Shown: positions 37,497 through 46,661 of the stretch, piece after piece
Layout: the number at the start of each line of letters is the position of its first letter
Numbering within the stretch: the first letter of the stretch is position 1
Source of the DNA: a bacterium
Lineage (GTDB): Bacteria > Krumholzibacteriota > Krumholzibacteriia > LZORAL124-64-63
DNA length: 64,000 nucleotides
Assembly: GCA_016703265.1 (NCBI GenBank)
Contig: JADJCK010000012.1
Location: forward strand, 1 to 64,000
Direction: 5' to 3'
Translations under genes and position numbers: made by a program
Notes under the pieces: generated by a model
What the model saw: only the letters and a program-made list of their open reading frames with translations
Database searches by the model: none
What the model was told of the DNA's origin: nothing

Positions 37497-38342
37497 TCAG
37501 GCCCCGGCGGCGTGGCCCCGCCCGCGCACCACGCGCAACCCGATGCCCAGCACCACCAGCAGGCCGCTGAGGGCGACCAGCACGCTCGGCGCTGCCGGCA
37601 GGTCCCACCGCACCGAGCCCAGGAGCCCGGCCAGGCAGGCCACGAAGGCGAAGATCCAGCCCACGGCCAGCGAGACGGCGGTGCGTGACGAGGCCATCAG
37701 GCCGGCCACCGCGGGGATCACCAGCAACCCGAACACGAGCAGGACGCCGGCGATCTGCACCGATGAGGTGACGACGAAGCCGAAGATCGCGTAGAACAGG
37801 AAGTCCCACCAGAACAGCCGACGGCCCCGGCGGCGTGCGCCCTCGGCGTCGCCGGTGATCTCGAAGAACGGCTTGCGCAACAGCCAGTGCGCAACGCCGA
37901 CCGCGGCGTAGAGCAGCGCCGTCTTCAGCACGTGCCCGGGGGCGATCGTGAACAGGGCGCCCACCAGGGTCTCCTTCAGGTGCTCGGGGCCGGCGGGCGA
38001 CTTTTCCAGCACCAGGAAAACGGCAGCCTGGGCCGTCGCGAAGACGATGCCGATGAACGCCTCGAGCGGCACGTGCTGACGCTCCTGGCCGCGCAGCCAG
38101 GCAAAGCAGGCGGCGCCCACGAACGTCATGCCCAGCGCCAGCCCGTAGGTCAGCACATCGTTGTCGTGATGGTCCAGCACCACGGCCAGCGCCACGCCGA
38201 GGGCGGCCATCTGGGCCAGGGCCAGGTCGACGAAGATGACCCCCCGCCGCACGACATGGAAGCCGAGATAGGCATGGATGCCGGCCAGCAGGAAGCAGGC
38301 AAGCAGCGCCGTGCGGAAGAAGGGCAGGCCAAGCGCTTCCAT
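37497..38342 (-). CDS. znuB: Metal (Zn/Mn) ABC transporter permease, ZnuB-like
   Basis: Membrane subunit of an ABC-3 family importer. 281 residues from the ATG at 38342, with an AAAGGA ribosome site in front; a longer start would give an unlikely basic, Pro-rich extension. Eight or nine hydrophobic segments are visible, with LGFHVVRRGVIFVDLALAQMA near the start and SSVQIAGVLLVFGLLVIPAVAG in the second half, both typical of ZnuB/MntB/TroC. An Asp/His run (VVLDHHDNDV) faces one membrane side. It is the last gene of the minus-strand cluster; the expected ATPase partner is not found here. Confidence 0.93.
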   Translation of the reverse strand: MEALGLPFFRTALLACFLLAGIHAYLGFHVVRRGVIFVDLALAQMAALGVALAVVLDHHDNDVLTYGLALGMTFVGAACFAWLRGQERQHVPLEAFIGIVFATAQAAVFLVLEKSPAGPEHLKETLVGALFTIAPGHVLKTALLYAAVGVAHWLLRKPFFEITGDAEGARRRGRRLFWWDFLFYAIFGFVVTSSVQIAGVLLVFGLLVIPAVAGLMASSRTAVSLAVGWIFAFVACLAGLLGSVRWDLPAAPSVLVALSGLLVVLGIGLRVVRGRGHAAGA

Positions 38343-38406
38343 TTGCGGTTCCTTTCGGGAACGCGAACCGGGGACCGGGCGCGGGCCCGGCCCCCACTCC
38401 AGTCGG

Positions 38407-39315
38407 TCAGCGGCCGGCGGTGATCGCGGCGACCACCGCATCGAAATGGGCCAGGTAGCTCCCGGCGACCGGTTCAGCACACGACGGCGAGACCCTGGCC
38501 GTACGCAGCCCCGTTTCCCGGGAGAGGAACCCGGCCGCCTCATCCGAGAAATAGGGTTCCTGCAGCAGCACGACCGGCCGGCGTTCCCTCACCAGCATGA
38601 CCAGCTTCTGCAGGTGGCCGCCGGTCGGCGGAATGCCCGGCACCGGCTCGACGGTGGCGGCCACCGTCAGTCCCGTGGCGGCTGCAAAGTACACCCATGA
38701 CGAATGGTAGGTCACGATCTCTCGCGTGGGCAGTCCGGCGAGTGCCGCATTCGCGGCTTCATGCCGTGCACGGCAACTGTCGCCGAAGGCGGCGGCACGT
38801 GCCTGGAAGCCGGCGGCGTGCGCGGGGTCGAGCCTCGTGAACTCGCCGGCGAGCAGGGCCGCCACCAGGGCGCCGTTGCGCGGATCCAGCCAGTAGTGCG
38901 GGTTGCCGTCGGGGTGCACGTCGCCGCCGCGTCCATCGACGCGGCCGGCGGGCTTGTCCAGCGCCGTGATGGCGCGCGAGCAATCGATCACGGCCAGCTT
39001 CGTGTTGCGCGAGCCGTCGATGATCTGGTCGGCCCACTGGTCGAGCGCCAGTCCCACCTTCAGGTACACCTTGGCCCGCGCGACGCGAACCATGTACGAC
39101 GGCAGCACCTCGACCCGGTGCACATCGGAGGTGGCGCGCGCAATGGCCGCCACCTCCACGTCTTCGCCGCCGACACTGGCGGCGATCGAGGCAAGGTCGT
39201 TGATCGAGGCCACGACCTGGAGGCGACCGGACGCATGCGCGGCGGAAGCCAGGCCGGTGACCAGGAGGAAGGCGGCGAACAACAGCGCCGGCTTCCGGTT
39301 CGATGTCGGTTTCAT
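38407..39315 (-). CDS. znuA: Zinc ABC transporter substrate-binding protein, ZnuA-like
   Basis: Periplasmic cluster A-I metal-binding protein that delivers Zn (possibly Mn/Fe) to the permease. 302 residues with a signal peptide (LLFAAFLLVTGLASAAHA). Likely metal ligands lie in SDVHRVEVLPSYM (about 66, His), NPHYWLDPRNG (about 140, His), VTYHSSWVYF (about 206, His) and a late Glu/Asp region LLQEPYFSDEAAG. There is no long His/Asp-rich loop of the kind seen in many ZnuA proteins. An AGGAGG ribosome site overlaps the stop of the upstream barrel gene, so the two are co-translated. Confidence 0.93.
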   Translation of the reverse strand: MKPTSNRKPALLFAAFLLVTGLASAAHASGRLQVVASINDLASIAASVGGEDVEVAAIARATSDVHRVEVLPSYMVRVARAKVYLKVGLALDQWADQIIDGSRNTKLAVIDCSRAITALDKPAGRVDGRGGDVHPDGNPHYWLDPRNGALVAALLAGEFTRLDPAHAAGFQARAAAFGDSCRARHEAANAALAGLPTREIVTYHSSWVYFAAATGLTVAATVEPVPGIPPTGGHLQKLVMLVRERRPVVLLQEPYFSDEAAGFLSRETGLRTARVSPSCAEPVAGSYLAHFDAVVAAITAGR

Positions 39316-39324
39316 GCCTGCCTC

Positions 39325-40521
39325 CTAGAACTGGTGCGCCTTGTGCGGGCCCATCGACCAGATGACGCGAAGCGTCACGACATCAATCGCGTCGGGCTCG
39401 GGATCGCCGGCCGCCGCCGCCTGCTCGCGCCGCCAGTCCAGGCGCAGCGCCGTGGTCTCTTCCATCACCGCGAAGCCGGCGAACAGGCCCAGCGACCGGT
39501 TCCAGCCGTCCTCATCCTCGGCCTGGAAGCGTTCAAACGAGGCGCCGGCGTTCCACCGCTGGTTCCAGTTGTAGTCGGCCATCAGGTACCAGCCCCACGG
39601 CGAGATGGCCTCGTCCGTGTAGCGGTCGCCGTCCCAGCCGGCATCCTCGCGCCGCAACTGGAGCGCCTCGCCCTGCAACAGGAGGTATGAGCGCTCGCTG
39701 TTCCAGAGCTTGGCCTTGGCGTCGAAGCCGAGCACACGCGTCTTCGTGCCGGCTGCCGCGTTGTTGGTGCCCTCGACGGCCGACAGGCCCAGTTCGAGGC
39801 CCGAACGCTCGCCCACCGGGGCAAACGCGCTCAGGCGCCCGAGCATCGCCGGGCGCGCTTCCTCGCTGCGGTCGCCCTCGTCCGAGGCCGTCAACGGGTC
39901 GGACTCGAAGCCCGAGTCCTCGCGCTCGAGGCGAAATGAATCGCCCTGCATCCAGTCGGCCGATGCCGTGATGGCCCAGTCGCCCGGCGAAGGCAGGCGC
40001 AGCGAGGCCTGCAGCCCGGTTTCGTTCAGGCCCTCCTCGCCCGGCAGGAAGGCTGCCAGCACTCCCGGGCGTTCGGCGAACGGATAGGTGTGGGGGTGCT
40101 GGGGATTCAGCTTCCCGAAGCCCGAGCGCCACTGGCCCAGCCGCAGGTTGAGGGTCCCCGGCAGGCCGCGCACGACATCGATGTAGCCTTCCTCCAGGGC
40201 CAGGCCCTCGTCGGTGGTGTAGGCCAGGGTCAGGTTGCCGCGCACGAACGGGTTCAGGTAGTCGTCGAGCACGAACTCGGTCTCGCCGATGTCCCACACC
40301 GGGCGGTCGTGGTCGGGATCATCCGCGTTGCTCGTGACCGTCAGGCGGGGCTGGGCGATGACCGACAGGTTGGGATTGCCGGTCGCGGCGTGCGCGGCCA
40401 GGGGCGCCCCGTGCACGGCCACGAGGACGATGACGGCGAGAGCGGCCTGAACGGCATGCAGCGGCGCGGCACGACGAAGCGTCACGGCGCGCAGGACGGC
40501 GTTGCCGGCGAAGGGATTCAT
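39325..40521 (-). CDS. Putative outer-membrane beta-barrel protein of the zinc cluster
   Basis: 398 residues with a long signal sequence (hydrophobic about 24-44, then AAHA). The mature part is rich in alternating hydrophobic strands with many Trp/Tyr/Arg (LNLRLGQWRSGFGKLNP, LGRLSAFAPVGERSG, WGWYLMADYNWNQRW) and ends in strand-like TLRVIWSMGP plus KAHQF, an aromatic terminus as in porins. It resembles porin-like proteins found next to metal ABC transporters in other bacteria, for which outer-membrane zinc passage has been proposed. The direct match is not proven. First large gene of the znu-like operon. Confidence 0.75.
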   Translation of the reverse strand: MNPFAGNAVLRAVTLRRAAPLHAVQAALAVIVLVAVHGAPLAAHAATGNPNLSVIAQPRLTVTSNADDPDHDRPVWDIGETEFVLDDYLNPFVRGNLTLAYTTDEGLALEEGYIDVVRGLPGTLNLRLGQWRSGFGKLNPQHPHTYPFAERPGVLAAFLPGEEGLNETGLQASLRLPSPGDWAITASADWMQGDSFRLEREDSGFESDPLTASDEGDRSEEARPAMLGRLSAFAPVGERSGLELGLSAVEGTNNAAAGTKTRVLGFDAKAKLWNSERSYLLLQGEALQLRREDAGWDGDRYTDEAISPWGWYLMADYNWNQRWNAGASFERFQAEDEDGWNRSLGLFAGFAVMEETTALRLDWRREQAAAAGDPEPDAIDVVTLRVIWSMGPHKAHQF

Positions 40522-40647
40522 GATGGTCAGTCCTCCAGGTTCGGCTGCAGCAAGGGCCGGCCGGATGGCAGGCGGTCGCGTGCCGCAGAAGTTTCACGGG
40601 ACCCGCGGGCTTGGCGCGGGCCTCTGGCGTCAGGTGACGGGGTGAAC

Positions 40648-40965
40648 TCAGGCCTGGAGGGCGGGCGGGCCGCGCGCGATGCAGCCAGGCAGCGCGGCAG
40701 AAGGGGCGGCGGGAGCCGAGGGAGCGGGGGAGAGGCGCGAACCGGCCGCGGGCGGCAGGCTGCCGACAGTGGTCAGGTCGGCCGCGTGATGGGCTTGCCA
40801 CAGGCAGACGGTGCACGCGCTGTCGCCGCCGCTGCACGGCGTGACCTCGTGGTGGTGCCCCGCCGCGGCCAGGGGTGCCAGCAGCAACGACAGAGTCGCG
40901 AGAGCGGCCAAGGCGGCGCTTCCGCGAGCGGTGTACGGCCGGAGCGTCTGTCTGGGGATTCGCAT
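40648..40965 (-). CDS. Small secreted His/Cys-containing protein, possibly metal-related
   Basis: 105 residues from the ATG at 40965. A signal sequence (about 17-40, ALAALATLSLLLAPLAAAG) is followed directly by HHHEVTPC and SACTVCLWQAHHA, a cluster of five His and three Cys that could bind a metal, then a Pro/Ala-rich tail. It resembles DUF2946-like small proteins seen beside metal uptake genes, but I would not assign it firmly. It sits 127 bases upstream of the barrel protein on the same strand, so it probably belongs to the zinc cluster. No Zur-like AT-rich palindrome was spotted upstream. Confidence 0.65.
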   Translation of the reverse strand: MRIPRQTLRPYTARGSAALAALATLSLLLAPLAAAGHHHEVTPCSGGDSACTVCLWQAHHAADLTTVGSLPPAAGSRLSPAPSAPAAPSAALPGCIARGPPALQA

Positions 40966-41056
40966 GCCCGCCACGCTAGCGGCGTTGGGCCGTGGTGTCA
41001 ATGGGACCGATTCGCTCCTTGTCCGGCCCGTCAGGCCGGCCGCCGGCGTGGGCGGC

Positions 41057-43134
41057 CTAGCGGAGCAGGGTTGCCCGGCGCACGGCCCGGTGCTCCCCGG
41101 CGCGGAATTCGAACCAGTAGGTTCCCGCCGGCAGGGCCGCCGCACCGGAGGGGCGGCGCCAGAGCCAGAGGGTGCCGCCCTGGCCGGCCTCAGTGGCCGG
41201 CATGAATCCGAGAGCCGCCTCCGAGAGTTTCAGGCCTCGCATATCATAAATGGAAATAGTCACTTGTGTGCCTTGATCAAGAATCAACTCGAAGGCGGTC
41301 TCGTCGCCCGTGACCGGATTCGGCATCGGTCCCCGGACGTCCAGGGCCGGCGGCGGGCTCGCAAGCCAGCGCGCCAGGAGCGGCTGCGCGCCCACGGTCA
41401 CCGAGTCGACCGCGGCACCCAGGCGCCACTGGAAGTCCTGTTCGCGCTCCTCGAGGACGGCCGTGACCGGCACGGCGCCGGCGGCGGTGTGCAGCAGCAG
41501 GGGGACCGGCAGCATCATCAACGGTGCCTGGTGCTGGCGCAGGCGCACGCCGGCAGATCCCGGCGGTGTCCCGGGCCGACCAGGGCGCGGCTCGAGGCTG
41601 AGCACCGGCACCGCATCGGTGGTGAGCCAGCCGTCGAAGAACGCGCCCAGCCCGCGGCCGGCGGCAGCCTCGGCGTGGGCCACCAGGTCCGTCGTGGAGA
41701 CCAGGCCCTGCACCATGCGCGGGTCGTTGGCGTAGTCGTGCAGGAGCCGGAAGAACGCCTCGTCGCCGATGATCCCCCGCAGCATGTGCAGGACCCAGGC
41801 GCCCTTGTCGTAGACCAGCGTGTTGGGCAACACCGGTGAGGGCTCGGCAAGCGTGCCCTCGCCCGCGAACAGGGCCGGGTGGCGCCCCGGTCCGATCAGC
41901 TGCAGGAAGTCGTCGCGCGCGGCAGGACCTTCGCTGTGCTCCAGCCACAACGCCTCGGCATAGGTGGCGAAGCCCTCGTTCAGCCAGATGTCCTGCCAGC
42001 CCGCAGGCGTCAGGCTGTCGCCGAACCACTGGTGGGCCAGTTCGTGCAGCACCACCTGCTCGAAGCGACGATCGCCGGTGTACATGAACTGGCCGATGCT
42101 CGTGGCGGTGGTGTGCTCCATGGCGCCGCCCCAGATGACTTCCACCTGGGCGTACTTCTCGCCGGCGAACGGATACGGCCCCAGGCGCCCGGTGAGGAAG
42201 TCGGCCATCGCGCAGCTGCGGCCCAGCAGCACCTCGGCCGCCGCGCGATCACGCTCGAGCGCGTGGAATTCCAGCGGCACGGCCGGGGCCTGCGACGGGC
42301 GGCAGTCCTCGCTCCAGCTCACGTAGCGCGAAGCCGACACCGAAACGAGGTAGGTCGGCAGCCGATAAGCCTCGCGCCATTCGTACCGCACCCAGCCCGG
42401 GGGCCCTTCCACCACCTGGCCGAGCGTACCGTTTGCGACCACGCTCAATCCCGCGGGCACGGTGGCCGCCAGGGAAACGAGGGCCTTGTCGGCGGGATGG
42501 TCCTTGCAGGGCCACCACGCGTGCGCCGACCACGGTTCGCTGATCGAGAACATCAGCGGGATATCATCGGCCGTTACGGCCGGCGTGCCGTTGTCGTCGC
42601 GGCGGTACATCAGGCCGACGTACAGGTTGCCGTGCCGGGGCGGGCGGCCGTGCCACGCCACCGTCACCGTTTCGGGCGCAGCGGTGGCCAGCGCGTGCGG
42701 CAGCGCGATGCGCAGTTCCTCGCCCTCGCGGGTGTAGACCAGCGGGACGCCGGCGAGCGTCACGGCGTCGCAGGCGAGCTGGGGACCAGGTCCAGGACCA
42801 GCGTGTCGAGGCCGGCGCGCACCGCGACCAGCCCGATGTCCACACGGCCGGTCAGCGCCACGACGCCGGCGGTGGGCCCGGGCGATGGATCAAGGACCAG
42901 GTCGAGGTCGTAGCTGAGGATGTCGACGCCGCGGTCATCGGCCCGGGGTGGGGGCGTGTCGGTCAGGGCGATGGCCTGCCCCGACCGGACGTGTGCCTCG
43001 AAGCGCTTGCAGGGAGCAGGCAGGATGGTGGCCGCGGGTTCATCCGCGGCGGTAGCGCCGGTCGGCTGGAACAGTGCGCACCATACCATCATGGCCAACG
43101 CCGGCACGACAAAGGCCAGGCTGCGTTTCAGCAT
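41057..43134 (-). CDS. Secreted M1 aminopeptidase with FlgD-like C-terminal domain, one frameshift
   Basis: Zinc aminopeptidase of the gluzincin M1 family. The N-terminal part (43134 to about 42775) has a signal peptide (LAFVVPALAMMVWCALF, then QPTGATA) and beta-domain sequence to LDTLVLDLVP. The frame then shifts near 42774-42790. Adding one C to the CCC run gives LDLVPQLACDAVTLAGVP and continues unbroken to 41057. The catalytic region has GGAMEH (variant of GAMEN), HELAHQWFGD and NEGFATYAEAL. The last 95 residues form a sorting-type domain (PMPNPVTGDETAFEL, YDMRGLKL, GTYWFEFRAG, final TLLR). About 692 residues when joined. Confidence 0.92.
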
Positions 43135-43171
43135 GCCTGGCCCGGGCGCGGCGCCTGTCGGCGCCGGGTCG

Positions 43172-43480
43172 TCACATCCGCTCGCGGCCGCAGTTCCAGC
43201 AGGCGTCGTAGCCGGGTTCGCCGTCCGAGCCGCAGGCCGGGCAGCTCCAGGCGCCGGAGCCGTCGCCGCCCTGACCAGCGAGGATGGCGCGGGCCTGGGC
43301 GGCATCCTCGGGGTAGGTCAGGACGCTGACGCCCCGCTGGGCGTCCAGCGACGGCGCCATGCCGCCGGCGTCATCGATCTCCAAAAAGCCGCTGATGCCC
43401 ATGGCCTGGAGCTGGCCCAGGGCCATCTCGGCCTCGAGCTCGGTTCCATAGGTCTCCACGCGGATCATGCCGTCGCGCAT
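43172..43480 (-). CDS. DUF2007-type protein with C-terminal zinc ribbon
   Basis: 102 residues from the ATG at 43480 (GGAAAGGA ribosome site upstream; a second ATG 12 bases later is possible). Residues about 4-70 match the putative signal-transducing DUF2007 pattern: MIRVETYGTELEAEMALGQL, then GISGFLEIDD and VSVLTYPEDAAQARAIL. The end holds two CxxC pairs (CPACGSDGEPGYDACWNCG), a small zinc ribbon. It lies upstream of the M1 peptidase on the same strand with its own promoter. Function unknown. Confidence 0.85.
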   Translation of the reverse strand: MRDGMIRVETYGTELEAEMALGQLQAMGISGFLEIDDAGGMAPSLDAQRGVSVLTYPEDAAQARAILAGQGGDGSGAWSCPACGSDGEPGYDACWNCGRERM

Positions 43481-43545
43481 CGCGGTCTTCCTTTCCGGCT
43501 TGCGGGGCCCCGGTCCCGGCTCTGGTCGCCGTCCCGGATCGTGAG

Positions 43546-43574
43546 ACAATACCATGGGTTGGATCCTTCGCCAA
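43546..43574 (-). promoter_or_regulatory. Promoter for the DUF2007 gene (minus strand)
   Basis: On the minus strand, TTGGCG (complement of 43569-43574), a 17-base spacer, and TATTGT (complement of 43546-43551) lie about 65 bases before the ATG at 43480. It overlaps the first unit of a direct repeat. Confidence 0.55.
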
Positions 43575-43622
43575 GTGCCCGTACCGGGTGCGTGTACCAA
43601 GTGCCCGTAACCGGTGCCCGTG
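43571..43622. repeat. 26-bp-period direct repeat in a divergent intergenic region
   Basis: CCAAGTGCCCGTA occurs at 43571-43583 and 43597-43609, period 26, with a diverged third echo (GGTGCCCGTGCC) from 43613. It lies between divergent genes and abuts the minus-strand promoter, so it could be an operator. No gene is encoded between 43481 and 43721. Confidence 0.75.
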
Positions 43623-43721
43623 CCGCGCCCGCCATGGAATGGTTGCGGCCGCGCCCCGGCCGGGCGACAATGGTCCGGTTGAGCCATGTGCCCGAAAACC
43701 GTTTTGGCCGGAGGTGCCGCC

Positions 43722-45495
43722 GTGAGCCGTCGCGACCCGCATTCATACGCCGACCTCGAGCAGGGCCGGGTCACCCATGTCGACCTGGACCTGGATGTCG
43801 ATTTCGCGACCAGGAAGCTGACGGGTGTCGCGCGCCTGCGCTTGGCCGCCGCCGCGAGCGGCCCGCTGGACCTCGACACGCGCACGCTGACCATCACCAA
43901 TGCGGCCACCCAGGACGGCGCCAACGTCCCGTTCGAACTCGCGGCCACCGACCCGGTGATGGGCGCTCGCCTGCGCCTGCAACTGCCGGCCGGCACGACG
44001 GCCGTGAGCATCACCTACGCCACCAGCCCCGAGGCCAGCGCGCTGCAATGGCTCGAACCGGCGCAGACCGAGGGCAGGCAAGCACCCGTACCTGTTCAGC
44101 CAGTGCCAGGCGATCCACGCGCGCAGCGTCCTGCCCTGCCAGGATTCGCCGCTCGCGCGCTTCACGTTCAAGGCGAAGATGACGGTGCCCGAAGCCTTGA
44201 CCGTGGTGATGGCCGCGGCGCCGGGTGCGCAGGGGGCGGGCGCCCGCGCCGGCACGCGTTCGTTCACCTTCGAGATGCCGCAGTCGATCCCGCCGTACCT
44301 GTTCGCATTCGCCGTGGGCGACATCGTCTCGCGCGACCTCGGCCCGCGCTCGCGCGTCTATACCGAGCCGAAGACGCTCGATCGCGCCGCCTGGGAATTC
44401 GCCGACGTCGACAGCATGCTGCTTGCGGCCGAGGAGGTGTTCGGCCCGTACCTGTGGGACCGCTTCGACTTCCTGGTGATGCCTTCGAGCTTCCCCTACG
44501 GAGGCATGGAGAACCCGCGCCTGACGTTCCTGACGCCGACGCTGCTGGCCGGCGACCGGTCGCTGGTCAACGTGCTGGCGCACGAGCTGGCGCACAGCTG
44601 GACCGGAAACCTCGTGACGAACGCGACCATCGACGACTTCTGGCTGAACGAGGGCTTCACGGTGTGGGCCGAGCGGCGCATCCACGAGAAGCTGTACGGC
44701 AAGGAGGCGCAGGCCTTGTCGGCGGCGATCGGCCGCAACGGGCTGAACGACGCGCTGGCTTCCTTCGGCCCGGGCTCGCCGTTCACGTGCCTGAAGACCG
44801 ATGGCTCGGGCAAGGATCCGGACGAGTTCTACTCGCTGGTTCCCTACGAGAAGGGATTCCTGTTCGTGTCGCTTCTCGAGCAGACCGTCGGGCGCGAGAA
44901 GTTCGATGCCTTCATCAAGAAGTACATCAAGCACTTCTCGTTCACCTCGATCACCACCGAGCAGTTCGAGGAGTTCCTGGACAAGGAACTGCCGGGTGTG
45001 GCGGCGCAGGTGGGCGCGCAGGCCTGGATCCGCCAGCCGGATGTGCCGGCCAACGCACCGAGCTTCACCTCGGCGCAGCTGACCATGCTGAAGGACCTGG
45101 CTGCCGGCTGGGCTCGCGGCAAACGCCCGGATCCCGCCGTGGCGAAGAAGTGGAAGCCGGAGGACTGGCAGATCTACCTGCAGGCGCTGCCGCGCCAGCT
45201 GTCGGAAGCCGACTGCCGGTGGCTTGACGAGAACTTCCAGCTGTCGAAGCAGGGCAACTGCGAGATCCTCTGCAGCTGGCTGGCGATCGCCGCCAACAGC
45301 GGCTATGCCGCGACGCGCGCGCGCACGCGGGCGTTCCTCGGCGAGGTCGGCCGCATGAAGTACCTCAAGCCGCTCTATACGGCGCTGCACAAGAACCCGG
45401 ACACCGTTGCGCTGGCGAAGGAAACGTTCGCCGAGCACGGCGGCGGCTACCATCCGATCGCGCGCGGGGGCATCGAGCGTATCCTCGCCGGGTAG
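43722..45495 (+). CDS. LTA4-hydrolase-like M1 aminopeptidase, one frameshift
   Basis: Cytosolic-type M1 zinc aminopeptidase of the leukotriene A4 hydrolase branch; no signal peptide. Start at GTG 43722 (VSRRDPHSYADLEQ) with GGAGG spaced before it. The first frame runs to LEPAQTEGR, then shifts at about 44079-44082. Removing one G restores QTEGRQHPYLFSQCQAIHAR, which aligns with the family motif. The rest is intact: PYGGMENPRLTFLTPTLLAG, HELAHSWTGNLVTN (zinc site, about 287), NEGFTVWAERRI, PYEKGFLFVSLLEQ and the helical C-terminal domain (MKYLKPLYTAL). About 590 residues joined, near the usual 600-610. Confidence 0.92.
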
Positions 45496-45531
45496 CGGTT
45501 GGCGTCGTGCTCACGGGTTGATCGACACGAC

Positions 45532-45561
45532 GCGCCCCGGGGTTCCCGAACCCCGGGGCGC
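45532..45561 (+). terminator. Perfect 14-bp hairpin between the peptidase and PfkB genes
   Basis: GCGCCCCGGGGTTC (45532-45545) pairs fully with GAACCCCGGGGCGC (45548-45561) across a two-base gap. It has no T-run, so it may stop transcription poorly or act as an RNA stabiliser. It lies 24 bases before the next start codon. Confidence 0.5.
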
Positions 45562-45584
45562 ACTGCCGCCGGAGGCAAGCGGAC

Positions 45585-46535
45585 ATGATCCTCACGGTGA
45601 CACTGAATCCCTGCATCGACCTGCTGCTCGGCACGCACGGGCTGTTGCCGTACGACACCAACCGCGTCGTCACGCGCGAGGAGGATGCCGGCGGCAAGGG
45701 CACGAACCTGTCGCGCGTCGCGGCCGAGCTCGGTGCGAAGACGACCGCCTGCGTGCTGCTCGGCGGCGGCACCGGGGCGCATGTCCAGCGCGTGCTCGAA
45801 GTGCAGGGTGTGACGCCCGCGATCGTCCACACGCAGGCGCAGACGCGGGTCAACATTTCAGTGCAGGACGGTTCGGACCGGCCACCGACCACCTTCAACA
45901 TGAAGGGCGGGCCCATCACCGGCGACGAGTGGCAGCAGGTGACGCGGATGGTGGTCGAGCTGGCCGCGGAAGCCGACTGGGTCTGCCTGGGCGGCAGCCT
46001 GCCCGAGGGGATTCCGGTCGATGCCTGGCGCACCCTCATCGGCCTGCTGCGGCCGCTGCCGGTGCGCATCCTCCTGGATGCCGATGACGAGCCCCTGCGG
46101 CTCGGGCTCGAAGGCGGCCCGCACCTGATCAAGCCCAACCTCAACGAAGCGTCGCGCCTGCTCGGGCGCCCCATCGCGGGCGTCGAACAGGCGGCCTCTG
46201 CCGCTGCCGAGTTGCGCACTGCCATGATGGCACGTGCGGCCGTCGACCCGGCCGTGATCGTCTCGATGGGCGCCGAGGGTGCCGTTGCGGCGACCGGCGA
46301 GGGCTCCTTCTTCGTGCCTCCGGTCGCGGTCCACCCGCGCAGCACGATCGGCAGCGGCGACTCGCTGCTGGGCGGCCTGCTTGCCGCCTTCTGTCACGGC
46401 AGGGATTGGCCCGAAGCCCTCCGCTGGGGTTCGGCCGCCGGGGCGGCGACCGCGACCACCGACGGCACCGAGATCGCCCGGCGCGGCGTGGTGGAGGAGC
46501 TGCTCACGCGGGCGACCGTTCGTCGCCTGGCCTGA
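45585..46535 (+). CDS. PfkB-family sugar-phosphate kinase (1-phosphofructokinase-like)
   Basis: Ribokinase-fold kinase, 316 residues. The N-terminus MILTVTLNPCIDLLL and the GGKGTNLSRVAAELGA motif (about 37-52) are typical of the FruK/LacC/PfkB (hexose-phosphate) subfamily. GGSLPEGIP (about 136) and the PfkB signature 2 form GSGDSLLGGLLAAF (about 256, catalytic Asp; Ser replaces the usual Ala of GAGDS) complete the site. No PTS or sugar transport gene is adjacent, so the substrate (fructose-1-P, tagatose-6-P or fructose-6-P) cannot be chosen. Confidence 0.9.
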   Translation: MILTVTLNPCIDLLLGTHGLLPYDTNRVVTREEDAGGKGTNLSRVAAELGAKTTACVLLGGGTGAHVQRVLEVQGVTPAIVHTQAQTRVNISVQDGSDRPPTTFNMKGGPITGDEWQQVTRMVVELAAEADWVCLGGSLPEGIPVDAWRTLIGLLRPLPVRILLDADDEPLRLGLEGGPHLIKPNLNEASRLLGRPIAGVEQAASAAAELRTAMMARAAVDPAVIVSMGAEGAVAATGEGSFFVPPVAVHPRSTIGSGDSLLGGLLAAFCHGRDWPEALRWGSAAGAATATTDGTEIARRGVVEELLTRATVRRLA

Positions 46536-46587
46536 AAGGGCCGGCCCGGGTCTCAACGGCCTGAATGGCGACTGGCGGAGTCTTGGA

Positions 46588-46617
46588 TTGACCCCTGCGG
46601 GCTGGCCGGTGTACAAT
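46588..46617 (+). promoter_or_regulatory. Promoter for the C2-like secreted protein
   Basis: TTGACC (46588-46593), an 18-base spacer and TACAAT (46612-46617) precede the ATG at 46662 by 44 bases. Confidence 0.65.
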
Positions 46618-46661
46618 CGTAGACCGGCCGAACCTCCGAGACCCCGGATCAGGAGACCACC

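Noticed and set aside
40090..41205. 371-codon + strand open frame across the His-rich peptide region
   Set aside because: Gly/Arg/Ala-rich shadow without domain features. The minus strand has signal peptides and ribosome sites.
37497..43480. Search for a ZnuC ATPase in the metal cluster
   Set aside because: No Walker A/ABC signature was found on either strand in this region, so no ATPase is annotated.
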